Of a stretch of DNA of 64,000 bases, positions 47,726 to 57,380 are shown piece by piece. The stretch's first letter is position 1; every line of letters starts with the position of its first letter. This DNA is from Sphingomonas phyllosphaerae (GTDB lineage: Bacteria; Pseudomonadota; Alphaproteobacteria; Sphingomonadales; Sphingomonadaceae). The notes beneath the pieces are model-generated. The model saw nothing but the letters and a program-made list of their open reading frames with translations. It did no database searches and was not told the DNA's origin. The position numbers and the translations under genes were made by a program. The DNA lies in NCBI GenBank assembly GCA_036946405.1, contig JAQIJC010000001.1:3423501-3487500 (forward strand). The letters run 5' to 3'.

Positions 47726-50068
47726 CTACAACAACTTGTCCAACGTAATCGGCAGCTCCCGCACCCGCTTCCCCGTCGCATGCCAAACCGCATTGGCGAC
47801 CGCCGCCGCCACGCCGGTGATCCCGATCTCGCCGATCCCGTGCGCGCCCATCGGGGTGTGCGGATCGGGGATGTCGGTCCACATCACGTCGATCGCCGGC
47901 ACGTCCATGTGCACGGGCAGGTGATATTCGGCGAGGCTCGGGTTCATGATCCGCCCGTTGCGCTCGTCGAACTGGGTTTCCTCCATCAGCGCCATCCCCA
48001 GCCCCATGATCATCCCGCCACGGAACTGGCTGGCGGCGGTGCGCGGGTTGAGGATGCGCCCGCAATCGAACGATCCTAGCAAGCGGCTGACCCGCAGCTC
48101 GCCCGTCACCGCATTGACGCGCACCTCGCAGAAGATCGCGCTGTGCGAGTGCATCGACCAGTGCATCAGCTCCAGCGGCATCGACCCCGCCTTGGTCACC
48201 GACACGGCGCCGCGCTGCGCGCGCGACAGGATCGAGGCGTAGCTTTCACGCCGCGCCGGATCGTTACGGCTCGCCAGCCCACCGTCGATGCTGCCGACCT
48301 CATCCGCAGACAGCCCGGCCAGCGGCGAGTCGTTGCCCGCCAGCTTCAGCAGTTCGGCGACCAGCGCGTTATGCGCCGCGATCACCGCCGCGCCGATCGC
48401 CGCGGTCTGTTGCGACCCGCCCGCCATGATCGCGCCGGGGATCGCGGAATCACCATAGCCGACCTCGACCTGCTCGATCGGCAGCCCCAGCCGCTCCGCC
48501 GCGACGATCGCGGTGGTAGTGGAGGTGCCCATCCCCATCTCCGCCGCCGCGACCTCGACCTGCGCGCGCACCGCCTCGCCGTCGCGCGTCAGCGTGATCC
48601 GCGCCTCCGCCCCCGGCATCCGGTAATAGGGGTAGGTGCCGGTCGCGCAGCCGGTGCCGACCAGCCATTCGCCCTCGCGCCGCACCCCCGCACGCGGATC
48701 GCGCCCGGCCCAGCCGAACCGCTCCGCGCCCTGCCGCCACGCCGTGACGATATGCCGCGACGAGAACGGCACACCGCTCAGCGGGTCCTTCTCCGGCTCG
48801 TTGAGGATCCGCAGCTCGACCGGATCGATCCCCAGCTCGGCGGCCAGCTCGTCGACCGCCACCTCCAGCGCGAAGGTGCCGACCGCCTCGCCCGGCGCGC
48901 GCATGAAGGTATTCGCGAGCATGTTCATCCGCGCTACCTCGACCTTCAGCGCGAAGCTGCGCGCGGCATAGGTGCAGCGCGTGCCGAGGATGAACGGCTC
49001 GGGCATATTGTTGTGCGGGGTCATCACCGACAGGCCGGTGTGGACGATCGCGTCGAACGTCCCGTCCTTCTGCGCGCCGATTGCGACGCGCTGCTCGGTC
49101 AGCGTGCGTCCGCCGACCGTCCGGTACACGCCCTCGCGCGACAGCGTGATCCGCACCGGGCGTCCGGCGAGCTTGGCGGCGGCCGCGCCGATCACCTGAT
49201 GGTCCCACAGCCCCTTGCTGCCGAAACCGCCGCCGACATAGGGCGAGGTCAGCCGCACCTTGTCCGCCGCCAGGCCGAACACCGCGCCGATCGACTCCGC
49301 CTGTTGCGAAACCATCTGGCTGGCGTCGTGGATCACCAGCCCGCCGTCGACCCACGCGATCGTCGCGGCGTGCGGCTCGATCGGGTTATGATTGTGGCGC
49401 GGCGTGCGATAGACCTGATCCACCTTCACCGGCGCCTTCGCCAGCAGCGCCTCGGCATCGCCGACGTCGTTGCGCAGCGGCTGGCCGAAGAACATCGCCT
49501 GCTCGGTCCCGCTCGCCACCGCCCCCGCGACCGTCGTGGTCGACGGCTCGGCGTCGTAAGTGACGTTGAGCAAAGACGCGGCATGATCGGCCTGCTCCTG
49601 CGTCTCGGCGAGCACGCACGCGACCGGCTGCCCGTTCCAGTGGATGCGATCGTCCTGAAGCACCGGCAGATTGTGCGGCCCCACCGCATTGGGTGCCGAT
49701 CCGAACACCGGCATGTCCTTCATCCGCGGTGCGTTCAAATGCGTCATCACCAGCACCACGCCCGGTGCGCGTTCCGCCGCCGTGCTGTCGATCGCCGCGA
49801 CCCGCCCACGCGCGATCGGCGCATAGACCAAAGCGGCATAGGTCATGTGCTCGAAGCGATATTCCGCCGCGAACGCCGCCGCGCCCTTGACCTTCAGCGC
49901 CCCGTCCAGCCGCGACACGGGCGTCCCGATCAACCCGTGCTTGCGCGCGATCAGCGGGTCCGGCACCCCGCCCGGGATCCAGCTGTCGGGCGCGAGCGGC
50001 ACCAGTTTCTGCATCGCCCCCATCATCAGCCCCTGCGCGGCCTGCTTGGCGTCGTCGACGATGCTCAT
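47726..50068 (-). CDS. paoC: Molybdenum-binding subunit of aldehyde/xanthine dehydrogenase
   Basis: A 780-residue molybdopterin-cofactor subunit of the xanthine-oxidase family, closest in layout to PaoC/YagR. Cofactor blocks are [19 protein letters not shown] near residue 280, [18 protein letters not shown] near 388 and [20 protein letters not shown] near 562. The catalytic Glu is in [18 protein letters not shown] near 745. ATG 50068 overlaps the FAD-subunit stop by four bases. There is no Tat signal on the small subunit, so the complex is probably cytoplasmic. The substrate may be an aldehyde or a heterocycle. No XdhC-type chaperone is present. Confidence 0.92.
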   Translation of the reverse strand: MSIVDDAKQAAQGLMMGAMQKLVPLAPDSWIPGGVPDPLIARKHGLIGTPVSRLDGALKVKGAAAFAAEYRFEHMTYAALVYAPIARGRVAAIDSTAAERAPGVVLVMTHLNAPRMKDMPVFGSAPNAVGPHNLPVLQDDRIHWNGQPVACVLAETQEQADHAASLLNVTYDAEPSTTTVAGAVASGTEQAMFFGQPLRNDVGDAEALLAKAPVKVDQVYRTPRHNHNPIEPHAATIAWVDGGLVIHDASQMVSQQAESIGAVFGLAADKVRLTSPYVGGGFGSKGLWDHQVIGAAAAKLAGRPVRITLSREGVYRTVGGRTLTEQRVAIGAQKDGTFDAIVHTGLSVMTPHNNMPEPFILGTRCTYAARSFALKVEVARMNMLANTFMRAPGEAVGTFALEVAVDELAAELGIDPVELRILNEPEKDPLSGVPFSSRHIVTAWRQGAERFGWAGRDPRAGVRREGEWLVGTGCATGTYPYYRMPGAEARITLTRDGEAVRAQVEVAAAEMGMGTSTTTAIVAAERLGLPIEQVEVGYGDSAIPGAIMAGGSQQTAAIGAAVIAAHNALVAELLKLAGNDSPLAGLSADEVGSIDGGLASRNDPARRESYASILSRAQRGAVSVTKAGSMPLELMHWSMHSHSAIFCEVRVNAVTGELRVSRLLGSFDCGRILNPRTAASQFRGGMIMGLGMALMEETQFDERNGRIMNPSLAEYHLPVHMDVPAIDVMWTDIPDPHTPMGAHGIGEIGITGVAAAVANAVWHATGKRVRELPITLDKLL

Positions 50069-51054
50069 GCCGTCTCTCCCGTCTTCAGCGCGTTCAGCAC
50101 CGCCACCAAAGTCCGCGTCGCCAGCGCCGGCTTGAACGCATTGTCGCGCAACAATTGCGCGTCCGCGAACTCGCGCGCCGCCGCTGCGCCGATCGCCTCG
50201 TCGGTCAGCGCCGCGCCGCGCAGCGCGTCCTCGACCCGCGTCGCGCGCCACGGCTTGTGCGCCACCCCGCCGAACGCGACCCGCACGTCGGCAACCCGCT
50301 CGCCGTCCATCTCCAGCGCCGCCGCCACCGAGATCAGCGCAAAGGCATAGCTCGCCCGGTCGCGCACCTTGCGATAGGTCGAGCGCGCCGCGACCGGCAG
50401 CACCGGCAGCTCGACCGCGGTAATCAGCTCGCCCGGTTCCAGCACGGTATCGAGATCGGGCCGCTCACCCGGCAGCCGGTGAAAGTCCCCGAACGCCACC
50501 GTCCGCGTCGCGCCGTCGCGCTCGACATGCACCACCGCATCCAGCGCGGCGAGCGCCACGCACATATCGGACGGATGCGTCGCCACGCACGCCTCGCTCG
50601 CCCCCAACACCGCGTGGATGCGCGTGAACCCATCGCGCGCGTCGCACCCGCTGCCCGGCGCTCGCTTGTTGCAGCGCGATCCGTCGGTGTCGTAGAAATA
50701 GGTGCAGCGCGTCCGCTGCATCAGATTGCCGCCGACCGTCGCCATGTTGCGGATTTGCGCCGACGCCCCCGCGAGGATCGCGCGCGCCAACACCGGATAG
50801 CGTTCCCGCACCAAAGGATGCGCCGCCAGCGCGGTGTTGCGCACGCCCGCCCCGATCAGCAATCCGCCGTCCGCCGTCTGGTTGATCGCATCCGACAGCG
50901 CCGAGACATCGACCAGCCGCTCGGGCCGCGCCACCGTCTCGCGCAACAAGTCGACCAGATTGGTCCCGCCGCCCAGATACGCGGTGCCCGGCGTCGCGCC
51001 CAACCGCACCGCCTCTGCGACGTCACCCGCGCGCTCGTAGCTGAACGGCGTCAT
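50065..51054 (-). CDS. paoB: FAD-binding subunit of aldehyde/xanthine dehydrogenase
   Basis: A 329-residue FAD subunit (CO dehydrogenase medium chain type). The FAD motifs are [19 protein letters not shown] near residue 23 and [20 protein letters not shown] near 102. An inserted cysteine pattern, [20 protein letters not shown] followed by GCDARDGF, matches the extra [4Fe-4S] site known for PaoB-type subunits. The C-terminal CODH_C domain has [20 protein letters not shown]. It overlaps both partner genes by four bases. Confidence 0.92.
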   Translation of the reverse strand: MTPFSYERAGDVAEAVRLGATPGTAYLGGGTNLVDLLRETVARPERLVDVSALSDAINQTADGGLLIGAGVRNTALAAHPLVRERYPVLARAILAGASAQIRNMATVGGNLMQRTRCTYFYDTDGSRCNKRAPGSGCDARDGFTRIHAVLGASEACVATHPSDMCVALAALDAVVHVERDGATRTVAFGDFHRLPGERPDLDTVLEPGELITAVELPVLPVAARSTYRKVRDRASYAFALISVAAALEMDGERVADVRVAFGGVAHKPWRATRVEDALRGAALTDEAIGAAAAREFADAQLLRDNAFKPALATRTLVAVLNALKTGETA

Positions 51055-51557
51055 GCGCCCGCCTCCATCATGGCCGTCTCCAGGATCGCGTCGATGATCC
51101 CGTTGTGCGCGCCGCAGCGGCACAGATTGCCGCTCATCCGCTCCTGCACCTCCTCGCGCGTCAGCGTCACCGCGCCGCCCAGATCGGCGCTGACATGGCT
51201 CGGCACGCCGCGCTTGGCCTCGGCGGCCATCCCGATCGCCGAGCAGATCTGCCCCGGCGTGCAATAGCCGCACTGGAAACCGTCATGTTCGATGAACGCC
51301 GCCTGCAACGGATGCAGCGCATCGCCCTCCGCCAGCCCCTCGATCGTCGTGACCGCGCGCCCGTCATATTGCACCGCGAGTGCGAGGCACGACAGGATAC
51401 GCTCGCCGTCGACCAGCACCGTGCACGCCCCGCACGCCCCCTGATTACAGCCCTTCTTGGTGCCGGTCAGGTGCAAGGTCTCGCGGAGGTGATCCAGCAG
51501 CGAGACGCGCGGATCGCCGGGCGGGTCCACCGCCAAGCCATTGACGACGATCGACAT
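51051..51557 (-). CDS. paoA: 2Fe-2S subunit of aldehyde/xanthine dehydrogenase
   Basis: A 168-residue iron-sulfur subunit with two [2Fe-2S] domains. The plant-ferredoxin type site is [16 protein letters not shown] near residue 40, with the fourth Cys in [10 protein letters not shown]. The C-terminal domain has [17 protein letters not shown] near 97 and [19 protein letters not shown] near 140. ATG 51557 is chosen because GGAG lies seven bases upstream. Unlike E. coli PaoA, no Tat signal precedes it, which argues for a cytoplasmic enzyme. It is first in the three-gene operon. Confidence 0.92.
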   Translation of the reverse strand: MSIVVNGLAVDPPGDPRVSLLDHLRETLHLTGTKKGCNQGACGACTVLVDGERILSCLALAVQYDGRAVTTIEGLAEGDALHPLQAAFIEHDGFQCGYCTPGQICSAIGMAAEAKRGVPSHVSADLGGAVTLTREEVQERMSGNLCRCGAHNGIIDAILETAMMEAGA

Positions 51558-51635
51558 CCCACTCTCCATCTTGAGACAGAAACACAGGATAACAATCATT
51601 TCGCGCGACGGAAGCCCCGTGCGCGAAGATCGTCG

Positions 51636-52733
51636 TCACACGCCGATGAACACCGCCGACGGGATTCGCACCACTTGCGTCGGACGCGCCACGACGCCGT
51701 CGCGCCCGATCGGCAGCCGCGCGACATCGCCCGACCGCTGGTTGGCGACCAGCATTTCGCCGCTCGCTTCCAGCAACCGGAAATAGCGGGGCCAATGCCC
51801 GCCGCTGGCGACATGCCCGATCGGCCGCAGGTCGCCCGCGCCATCGATCGCGAAGGTCGCGATACTGTCATGCCCGCGGTTCGAGACATACAGCCGCGTG
51901 CCCGCCGCGTTCATCGCGATATGCCCGGCATAGGTTTCGCCGCGATACGCGCGCGGCACCGTCGACAGCACCTTGCGCACCACGAACCGCCCGTCCGGCG
52001 ACGCGCGCAGCACCGTCACCGTATTCGCCAGCTCCGCGACCAGATAGGCGACCGGCAGCCGCGGATGCCGCGCCAGATGCCGCGGCCCCGACCCCGGCGT
52101 CGCACGATAGGCGATGTCGGTGCCCGTCACACCTTGCGGCCCAAGCCGGTGCGCGAAGATCGCGTCCGCACCCAGATCGACCGAATGGAGCGTCCGCCCG
52201 TCGCGCGTGAAGCCGACCCAATGCGCGTGCGGCCCGGCCTGCCGCTCCTTGTTGGGGCCGCTGCCCTGATGCTGGAGCGCGAGCACCGGCCCCTTCGGCA
52301 GCCCGGTCGCGCGGTCGAGCGTCCAGAGCGCGACGCTCCCGCTCGAATAATTGGCCGCCGCCAGCATCGCGCCGTCCGGCGACAGCGCGGCATGGCACGG
52401 GTCCGCGCCGAGCGTCGACGACGTCGCAACCCCGCGGAAGCCGCGATCGTAGACGCCCAGCCCGCCTTTCTGCTGCTCGTCGAGCACGTAGCGCAGCCCG
52501 CGCGCGCCGCCGACCGCGAACGAGGCGTTGCGAATGCCCGGCACCGCCGCGCCGGTCCCCCACGCATCGCCGACCTTGCGCAGCGGCACCACGCCCGCCC
52601 CGCCCTCGGCGACATAGGTGCCGACCCATAATGCCGGCGCCGCCACCGCCGCCCGCGCCGGCAATGCGCCCAGCGCCAGCAGGCCACCGACGCAGGTGCG
52701 CCGCGTCATCATCAGGGTTCGATCGTCGCTCAT
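51636..52733 (-). CDS. Exported lactonase-family beta-propeller
   Basis: A 365-residue protein of the lactonase (YbhE/cycloisomerase 2-like) seven-bladed propeller family, which includes 6-phosphogluconolactonase but also other sugar lactonases. The N-terminus MTRRTCVGGLLALGALPARA, following a short lead, resembles a Tat signal. Typical blades are ADPCHAALSPDGAMLAAANY near residue 105, KERQAGPHAHWVGFTRDGR near 153 and GHIAMNAAGTRLYVSNRGHD near 258. Export makes a free sugar lactone more likely than a phosphorylated one. It is downstream of the GH2 gene by 35 bp. Confidence 0.82.
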   Translation of the reverse strand: MSDDRTLMMTRRTCVGGLLALGALPARAAVAAPALWVGTYVAEGGAGVVPLRKVGDAWGTGAAVPGIRNASFAVGGARGLRYVLDEQQKGGLGVYDRGFRGVATSSTLGADPCHAALSPDGAMLAAANYSSGSVALWTLDRATGLPKGPVLALQHQGSGPNKERQAGPHAHWVGFTRDGRTLHSVDLGADAIFAHRLGPQGVTGTDIAYRATPGSGPRHLARHPRLPVAYLVAELANTVTVLRASPDGRFVVRKVLSTVPRAYRGETYAGHIAMNAAGTRLYVSNRGHDSIATFAIDGAGDLRPIGHVASGGHWPRYFRLLEASGEMLVANQRSGDVARLPIGRDGVVARPTQVVRIPSAVFIGV

Positions 52734-52768
52734 CGCGCCAGCCAACCCCTTTTATCCCCTGCCGTCAA

Positions 52769-55700
52769 TCACCCGGCCGGGATCGTCGCGGCGGGCACGT
52801 TCCACCCGCGCAGCGTGACGCGCGGCGCCCCCGCGACCGCCGCCGGGTAGCGGATCGCGATCTCCCGCCGCTCGCCGGGCAGCAGCGAGACATAATTGTC
52901 GTCGTAGAAGGCCGGCAGGATGCGCTTGCCCTGCGCATCGACCAGCGTCAGCTTGGCGTTGAGCGCGGGCGTCGCGGTGTCGTTGGCCAGCGTCACGCGC
53001 ACGACGCGATCATCGCCCTCGACCACCGCCGCCGCCGCGCGCGCGGTCAGCGCCGCCGGGGCCAGCGTGTCGAGCGCCCGGTACGCGCTCTCGTCGCGCC
53101 CGCGCCAGTAGAAATTCTCCGACACCGCTGCCCCGTCCGCGCCGATCAGCGATAATTTGACCAGCACCATCGGGTTCGCCGCGAACAGTTCGCCCAGCGG
53201 CACCGCCGCTAGCGCGGTCGCGCGATTGGCGAGCGCGTCCAGCTTCGTGTCGCGCGCGAACAGTTCACGATTGTCGAGCCCGACCACCTTCACCCGCGCG
53301 GTCAGCCCCTTGGCATCGGCCTGCGTCGTGTTGAGCACCACCAGTTCGTTGCCGGGCAGGTTCAACTGGACGTGCAGCGGCTCGACCGCCTTCTTCGCCC
53401 CGTAATAGGACGCCTGCGTATCGTAATCCCACGAATAGATCTGCCACGCGTTCGACGGCCACGCCGGGTGCGTCATCCACAGCAGCCGCCCCGAATTCTT
53501 GGTCCACAAATGCCCAAGGAACCCTTCGTACATCGCCTTGTGCGTCTCGAGGTTCATCATCTGCGCCTTGCGCTCGAAGTCGGCGAAGCTGGTGCCCGCG
53601 CCATACATACGGTCAAGCGCGGCCATGAACGTCTTGGTGTCGCCGTTCCCGCCGAAATGCCAGTCGTGATAGGCGAGCACGTCGCCCAGCGGCCAGCGGT
53701 CGCCGGCCGGCACATAGCTGGCGATCGACTCCGCGGTCGACAGCGATGGCGTCCCCGTCTCGACCGAGAAGCCAGTGGCGAGATCGGTGAAATAGCCGAC
53801 CGGCGCGCGGTAATTGTACGGCCCCGACCCCTGCAGATTGACGACATTGGAGCTGCCCGTGAACCAGCGCGTCCCGTCCAGTTCGAACACCGCCTTCGCC
53901 AGCCCCTCGTTGAGCACCGGATAGGGCACGCCCTCGTTGCGCCCGAACCACAGGATGATCGACGGATGGTTGCGATAGCGCGCGATCGTGTCGCGGGCGT
54001 TGTCGAGGAACAGCGAGGCGTCTTCCGGCTCGATCTGGAAATTCTGCGTCGACTGCCAGAAATCGTTGAGGACCATCATGCCGTTCTCGTCGGCGAGGTC
54101 GAAGAACTCATCCTCGTTGTTGTTGCCCATCCAGTTGCGGATGATGTTCATATGCGCCTCGCGCTGAAGGCGGAAATAGGGCGCGAGCCGATCATAGCTG
54201 ACGCGCTTCATCGCATCGTCCATGCCCCAGTTGCCGCCGCGCGCCGCGATCCGCACGCCGTTGACGCGGATCGTCAGGTGCGGCTCGGGCAAGGTTTCGG
54301 TAATCGGCGTCACGCCGCGCGACGTCTCGCCCGCCGCAGTCAGCGACTCCGCCCAGCCGGTCGGCGTCTGCTTGATCGCGGCGTGGCGGATGTCGATCAG
54401 CGGCGTCCCCGCCAGCCCGCCGTCGGTGGTCTGGACGTTGACACGCCGCAGCGCGCCAGCCGCATCGAACAGCGACAGGTCGTAGCTGACCTCGCGGATC
54501 CCGAACCGCGCCTTGCGCGTGTCGGATACGCCCCGTGCATCCGCGACCTGATAGGTCACGTCGTAGAGGTGCGGCGCGCCATAGCCGTTCGGCCACCACA
54601 ATTTGGGGTTGGCGACGCTCAGCTGGCGGAACTCGGCGGGGGTGAACCTCACCTCGCTCTTGCCCGTCGGCGCAGTCACCTGCTTCTCGACCGTCACGCC
54701 CTCGAACGCGACGCGCACCGTCACCGGCGTTGCGGGTCCGCCATTGTCGAGCGGCACCGTGACGTAAACGTCGGCGCGGTCGGTGCGCGGCAGCGGCAGG
54801 TCGGTGACGACATGCGGATCGCCGATCCGCACCGCGCCGGTCGCGACCAGCTCGACCGGCCGCCACAGCCCGGTGTTGCGGTCGCGGATCCCGGGAATCC
54901 AGTCCCAACCCTCCGTCGCGACGAAGGTCGGCCCGTCGATCGCGAGCTGCCCGCCATTCTCGCCGACCCCCGCGCTCACCGACTGCTCGTGCGGGATGCC
55001 GGGATGCGGCGGCGGCGAGACACGCACCGCAATGACATTCTCCCCCGCGACCGGCACATAATCGAACTGCCCGCGCACGAACGCGCCTTGCGTCTCGCCG
55101 ATACGCTGTCCGTTCGCCCAGATCTCCGACGCATAATTGATCCCGCCGAACACCAACGTCAGCCTTCTGCCCGCCACCGCGGCGGGGACGGTGAAGCGCG
55201 TGCGATACCAATAATCCTGCCGCGCGAGGCTCTCGGGGATTTTGAGGTTGTTCAGCCCGTAATAGGGATCGGGATAGACGCCGCGATCGACCAAGGTCTG
55301 GAGCACCGTCCCCGGCACCGTCGCCGCGCGCCACGTCCCCGAAGGATTGCCGGGCCGCGACAGCACCGCACCGTCCCCCTTCACCTCGGGCGCGGCGGCG
55401 AGCGTCCAGCCATTCACCTGCCAGCGATGGTCGTCGAGCGGCTGCATCACCGCAGCGTTCGCCACCGGCTTGGCGACCGGCGCGGTATAGGCACCATCGC
55501 GCGACTGCGGCAGCGTCCACGCGTCCTGCTGCGTCGTGAGCCCGATATTGGCCTGCTTCTGGAACGGCCAGCCGACCCCAACCTCGGTCATCTGCACCAA
55601 AGCCGCATCCGGCTTGGCGCGTGCGATCGCCGCCACCTGTCGCGCATCGAGCGCGGTGCCGGTGACGCGCGCGTCGATCAACTGCCCGCCGAAATGCGGC

Positions 55701-56164
55701 TCGCCGGGCGTCGCCGGTGCGATCGCGATCTGCGGCGCGACCGCGCTCGATCGCGCCGCGCCACCACCGACGCGCCGGCCGTCGAGATACAAGGTCACCC
55801 GCGCACCGTCCGACACCGCGGCGAGATGATGCCAGCCCGTCGGCACGATGGCACCGCGCAGCGCCGACGTGCCATCGCGCAGCACGATTCGCCCGTTTTC
55901 GAGCGACAAGGTGCGCGCGGAGGCGGGTATTCCAAGGCGGATCAGCGTCCCCGACGCGTCGTTTTGCGCACCCGCGTCGACCCAGGTCGCGATCGTGTAC
56001 GGCGCGCCTGCGGCGACCAGCGCGTCGGCACGCTCCAGCGGCCGCTCGATCCCGATACCGCCTTGTAGAAAGCGCGCATTATACGGCCCGGCGTTGCCGA
56101 TTTCCTGCGCCTGCGCGCTCCCTGCCAGCAACATTCCGGCGATCATTGTAGTCCCGCGCTTCAT
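52769..56164 (-). CDS. Exported GH2-type glycosidase with N-terminal LamG-like domain
   Basis: A 1131-residue secreted enzyme. After the signal peptide (MIAGMLLAGSAQAQ) a concanavalin-A-like LamG domain covers about 45-195 (TGWHHLAAVSDGARVTLYLD). GH2 sugar-binding (about 290-440; TRFTVPAAVAGRRLTLVFGG) and immunoglobulin-like domains follow, then a TIM barrel (about 640-900). The acid/base Glu is in IILWFGRNEGVPYPV and the nucleophile is probably in GFSVETGTPSLSTAES. It looks closest to beta-mannosidase or exo-glucosaminidase types. It starts two bases from the ROK gene stop and belongs to the same operon as the TonB receptor. Confidence 0.87.
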   Translation of the reverse strand: MKRGTTMIAGMLLAGSAQAQEIGNAGPYNARFLQGGIGIERPLERADALVAAGAPYTIATWVDAGAQNDASGTLIRLGIPASARTLSLENGRIVLRDGTSALRGAIVPTGWHHLAAVSDGARVTLYLDGRRVGGGAARSSAVAPQIAIAPATPGEPHFGGQLIDARVTGTALDARQVAAIARAKPDAALVQMTEVGVGWPFQKQANIGLTTQQDAWTLPQSRDGAYTAPVAKPVANAAVMQPLDDHRWQVNGWTLAAAPEVKGDGAVLSRPGNPSGTWRAATVPGTVLQTLVDRGVYPDPYYGLNNLKIPESLARQDYWYRTRFTVPAAVAGRRLTLVFGGINYASEIWANGQRIGETQGAFVRGQFDYVPVAGENVIAVRVSPPPHPGIPHEQSVSAGVGENGGQLAIDGPTFVATEGWDWIPGIRDRNTGLWRPVELVATGAVRIGDPHVVTDLPLPRTDRADVYVTVPLDNGGPATPVTVRVAFEGVTVEKQVTAPTGKSEVRFTPAEFRQLSVANPKLWWPNGYGAPHLYDVTYQVADARGVSDTRKARFGIREVSYDLSLFDAAGALRRVNVQTTDGGLAGTPLIDIRHAAIKQTPTGWAESLTAAGETSRGVTPITETLPEPHLTIRVNGVRIAARGGNWGMDDAMKRVSYDRLAPYFRLQREAHMNIIRNWMGNNNEDEFFDLADENGMMVLNDFWQSTQNFQIEPEDASLFLDNARDTIARYRNHPSIILWFGRNEGVPYPVLNEGLAKAVFELDGTRWFTGSSNVVNLQGSGPYNYRAPVGYFTDLATGFSVETGTPSLSTAESIASYVPAGDRWPLGDVLAYHDWHFGGNGDTKTFMAALDRMYGAGTSFADFERKAQMMNLETHKAMYEGFLGHLWTKNSGRLLWMTHPAWPSNAWQIYSWDYDTQASYYGAKKAVEPLHVQLNLPGNELVVLNTTQADAKGLTARVKVVGLDNRELFARDTKLDALANRATALAAVPLGELFAANPMVLVKLSLIGADGAAVSENFYWRGRDESAYRALDTLAPAALTARAAAAVVEGDDRVVRVTLANDTATPALNAKLTLVDAQGKRILPAFYDDNYVSLLPGERREIAIRYPAAVAGAPRVTLRGWNVPAATIPAG

Positions 56165-56165
56165 C

Positions 56166-57380
56166 CTACCGCCCTTTGTCTCGTGAAATCATCGCGCTAG
56201 GCTGCCGTCCCGGCGTGTCGGCGGGCAGCAGCAGATGCCCGAACGCCAGCAACGCCGCCCCGATCGCCGGCGAGTCCTCCGCCAGCGCAGCCGTACGAAT
56301 CGGCGCCAAAACAGGCGCATAGCCGCCATCACGCTGCATCAGCGCGCTCGTCGCCTGCCCCAATTGCTCGACAAGCGCGACCGGCAGCCGCCCCCCGACC
56401 AGCACCGCACCCGGGTTGAGCAGGCAACTCACTGCAATCAAAGGCGGAGCCAGCACCGCCGCCGCGCGCGCCACCCATGCGTCGGTCACCGCCGCCACCG
56501 CCGGATCGCCTAGATCAAGCGCGTGAATTGCCTTCCCGCCCAACCCCTTGGCTTCCAGCGCCCGCGTCAGTCCGGCGATCGACAGCACCTCCTGCAACGG
56601 CACGCGCCGCCCCTCGTGGTCCTCGACCAGCAGGAAGCCGATCTCGCCGCTCCGCCCGTTCGCGCCGCGATCGTAGAGCGCGTTGACCACCACGCCCCCG
56701 CCGAGCCCGACCGTAATCAACAGATAGAAAAAGCTCGCATATTGCTGTCCGAGCCCGAACTGCATCTCCCCGATCGCCGCCGCCGCCGCGTCGTTCTCGA
56801 CCGTCACCCGCAGGTCGAGCGGCCCGGCGAACAGCGAGGCGACGTCATGCGTCGACCAGCGATCATAGTCGCGCGGCCGCCCCGGCAGATCGATCGCGCC
56901 GAGATCGTCGGGCCGCGCCACCCCGATCCCGCTCAGCGCCGCGGGCGAAATCCCGCCCTGTTTCAGCAGCGTATGGACTTGCTCGCGATAGAAGGCGCGC
57001 ACGTCCTCGGGGCTCGAATAGGCGACCTCGCGGCTGATCCTGGCGCGCGACCGCCCCTCGAAATCAACCACCACCATCGTCAGGTGATCGCGGTCGATGT
57101 TCACCCCGATCGCGAACGCCCCGTCGGGATTGACGCACAGCCGCGTCGCCGGCTGCCCACGCCCGCCACGCCGCTGTCCGGCGCGACCGAGCAAGCCCTC
57201 GTCGAGCAAGCGGTTGGTAATATTGGTGACCGTCGCAGTGGTCAGCCCGGTGACCGCCGCCACCTCCGCGCGCGTCGCCGATCCCGCGACACGGATCGCG
57301 TGCAGCACGACGCGCTGGTTGTGGAGCCCGGCATGTTCGATATTGGCGCCCGTCAGGCGCAACAGCGCGGCGACGTTCAT
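56166..57380 (-). CDS. ROK-family (NagC/Mlc-like) transcriptional regulator
   Basis: A 404-residue regulator. The N-terminal winged helix runs HAIRVAGSATRAEVAAVTGL, TTATVTNITNRLLDEGLLGR. The ROK sugar-kinase-like domain follows: GVNIDRDHLTMVVVDFEGR near residue 92 and VENDAAAAAIGEMQFGLGQ near 200. The zinc motif CxCGxxGC usual in ROK proteins is absent; the segment reads LLVEDHEGRRVPLQEVLSIA. Its ATG overlaps the halogenase stop (ATGA) and it precedes the GH2 gene by one base, so it sits inside the operon it probably controls, responding to a sugar from the imported glycan. Confidence 0.9.
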   Translation of the reverse strand: MNVAALLRLTGANIEHAGLHNQRVVLHAIRVAGSATRAEVAAVTGLTTATVTNITNRLLDEGLLGRAGQRRGGRGQPATRLCVNPDGAFAIGVNIDRDHLTMVVVDFEGRSRARISREVAYSSPEDVRAFYREQVHTLLKQGGISPAALSGIGVARPDDLGAIDLPGRPRDYDRWSTHDVASLFAGPLDLRVTVENDAAAAAIGEMQFGLGQQYASFFYLLITVGLGGGVVVNALYDRGANGRSGEIGFLLVEDHEGRRVPLQEVLSIAGLTRALEAKGLGGKAIHALDLGDPAVAAVTDAWVARAAAVLAPPLIAVSCLLNPGAVLVGGRLPVALVEQLGQATSALMQRDGGYAPVLAPIRTAALAEDSPAIGAALLAFGHLLLPADTPGRQPSAMISRDKGR

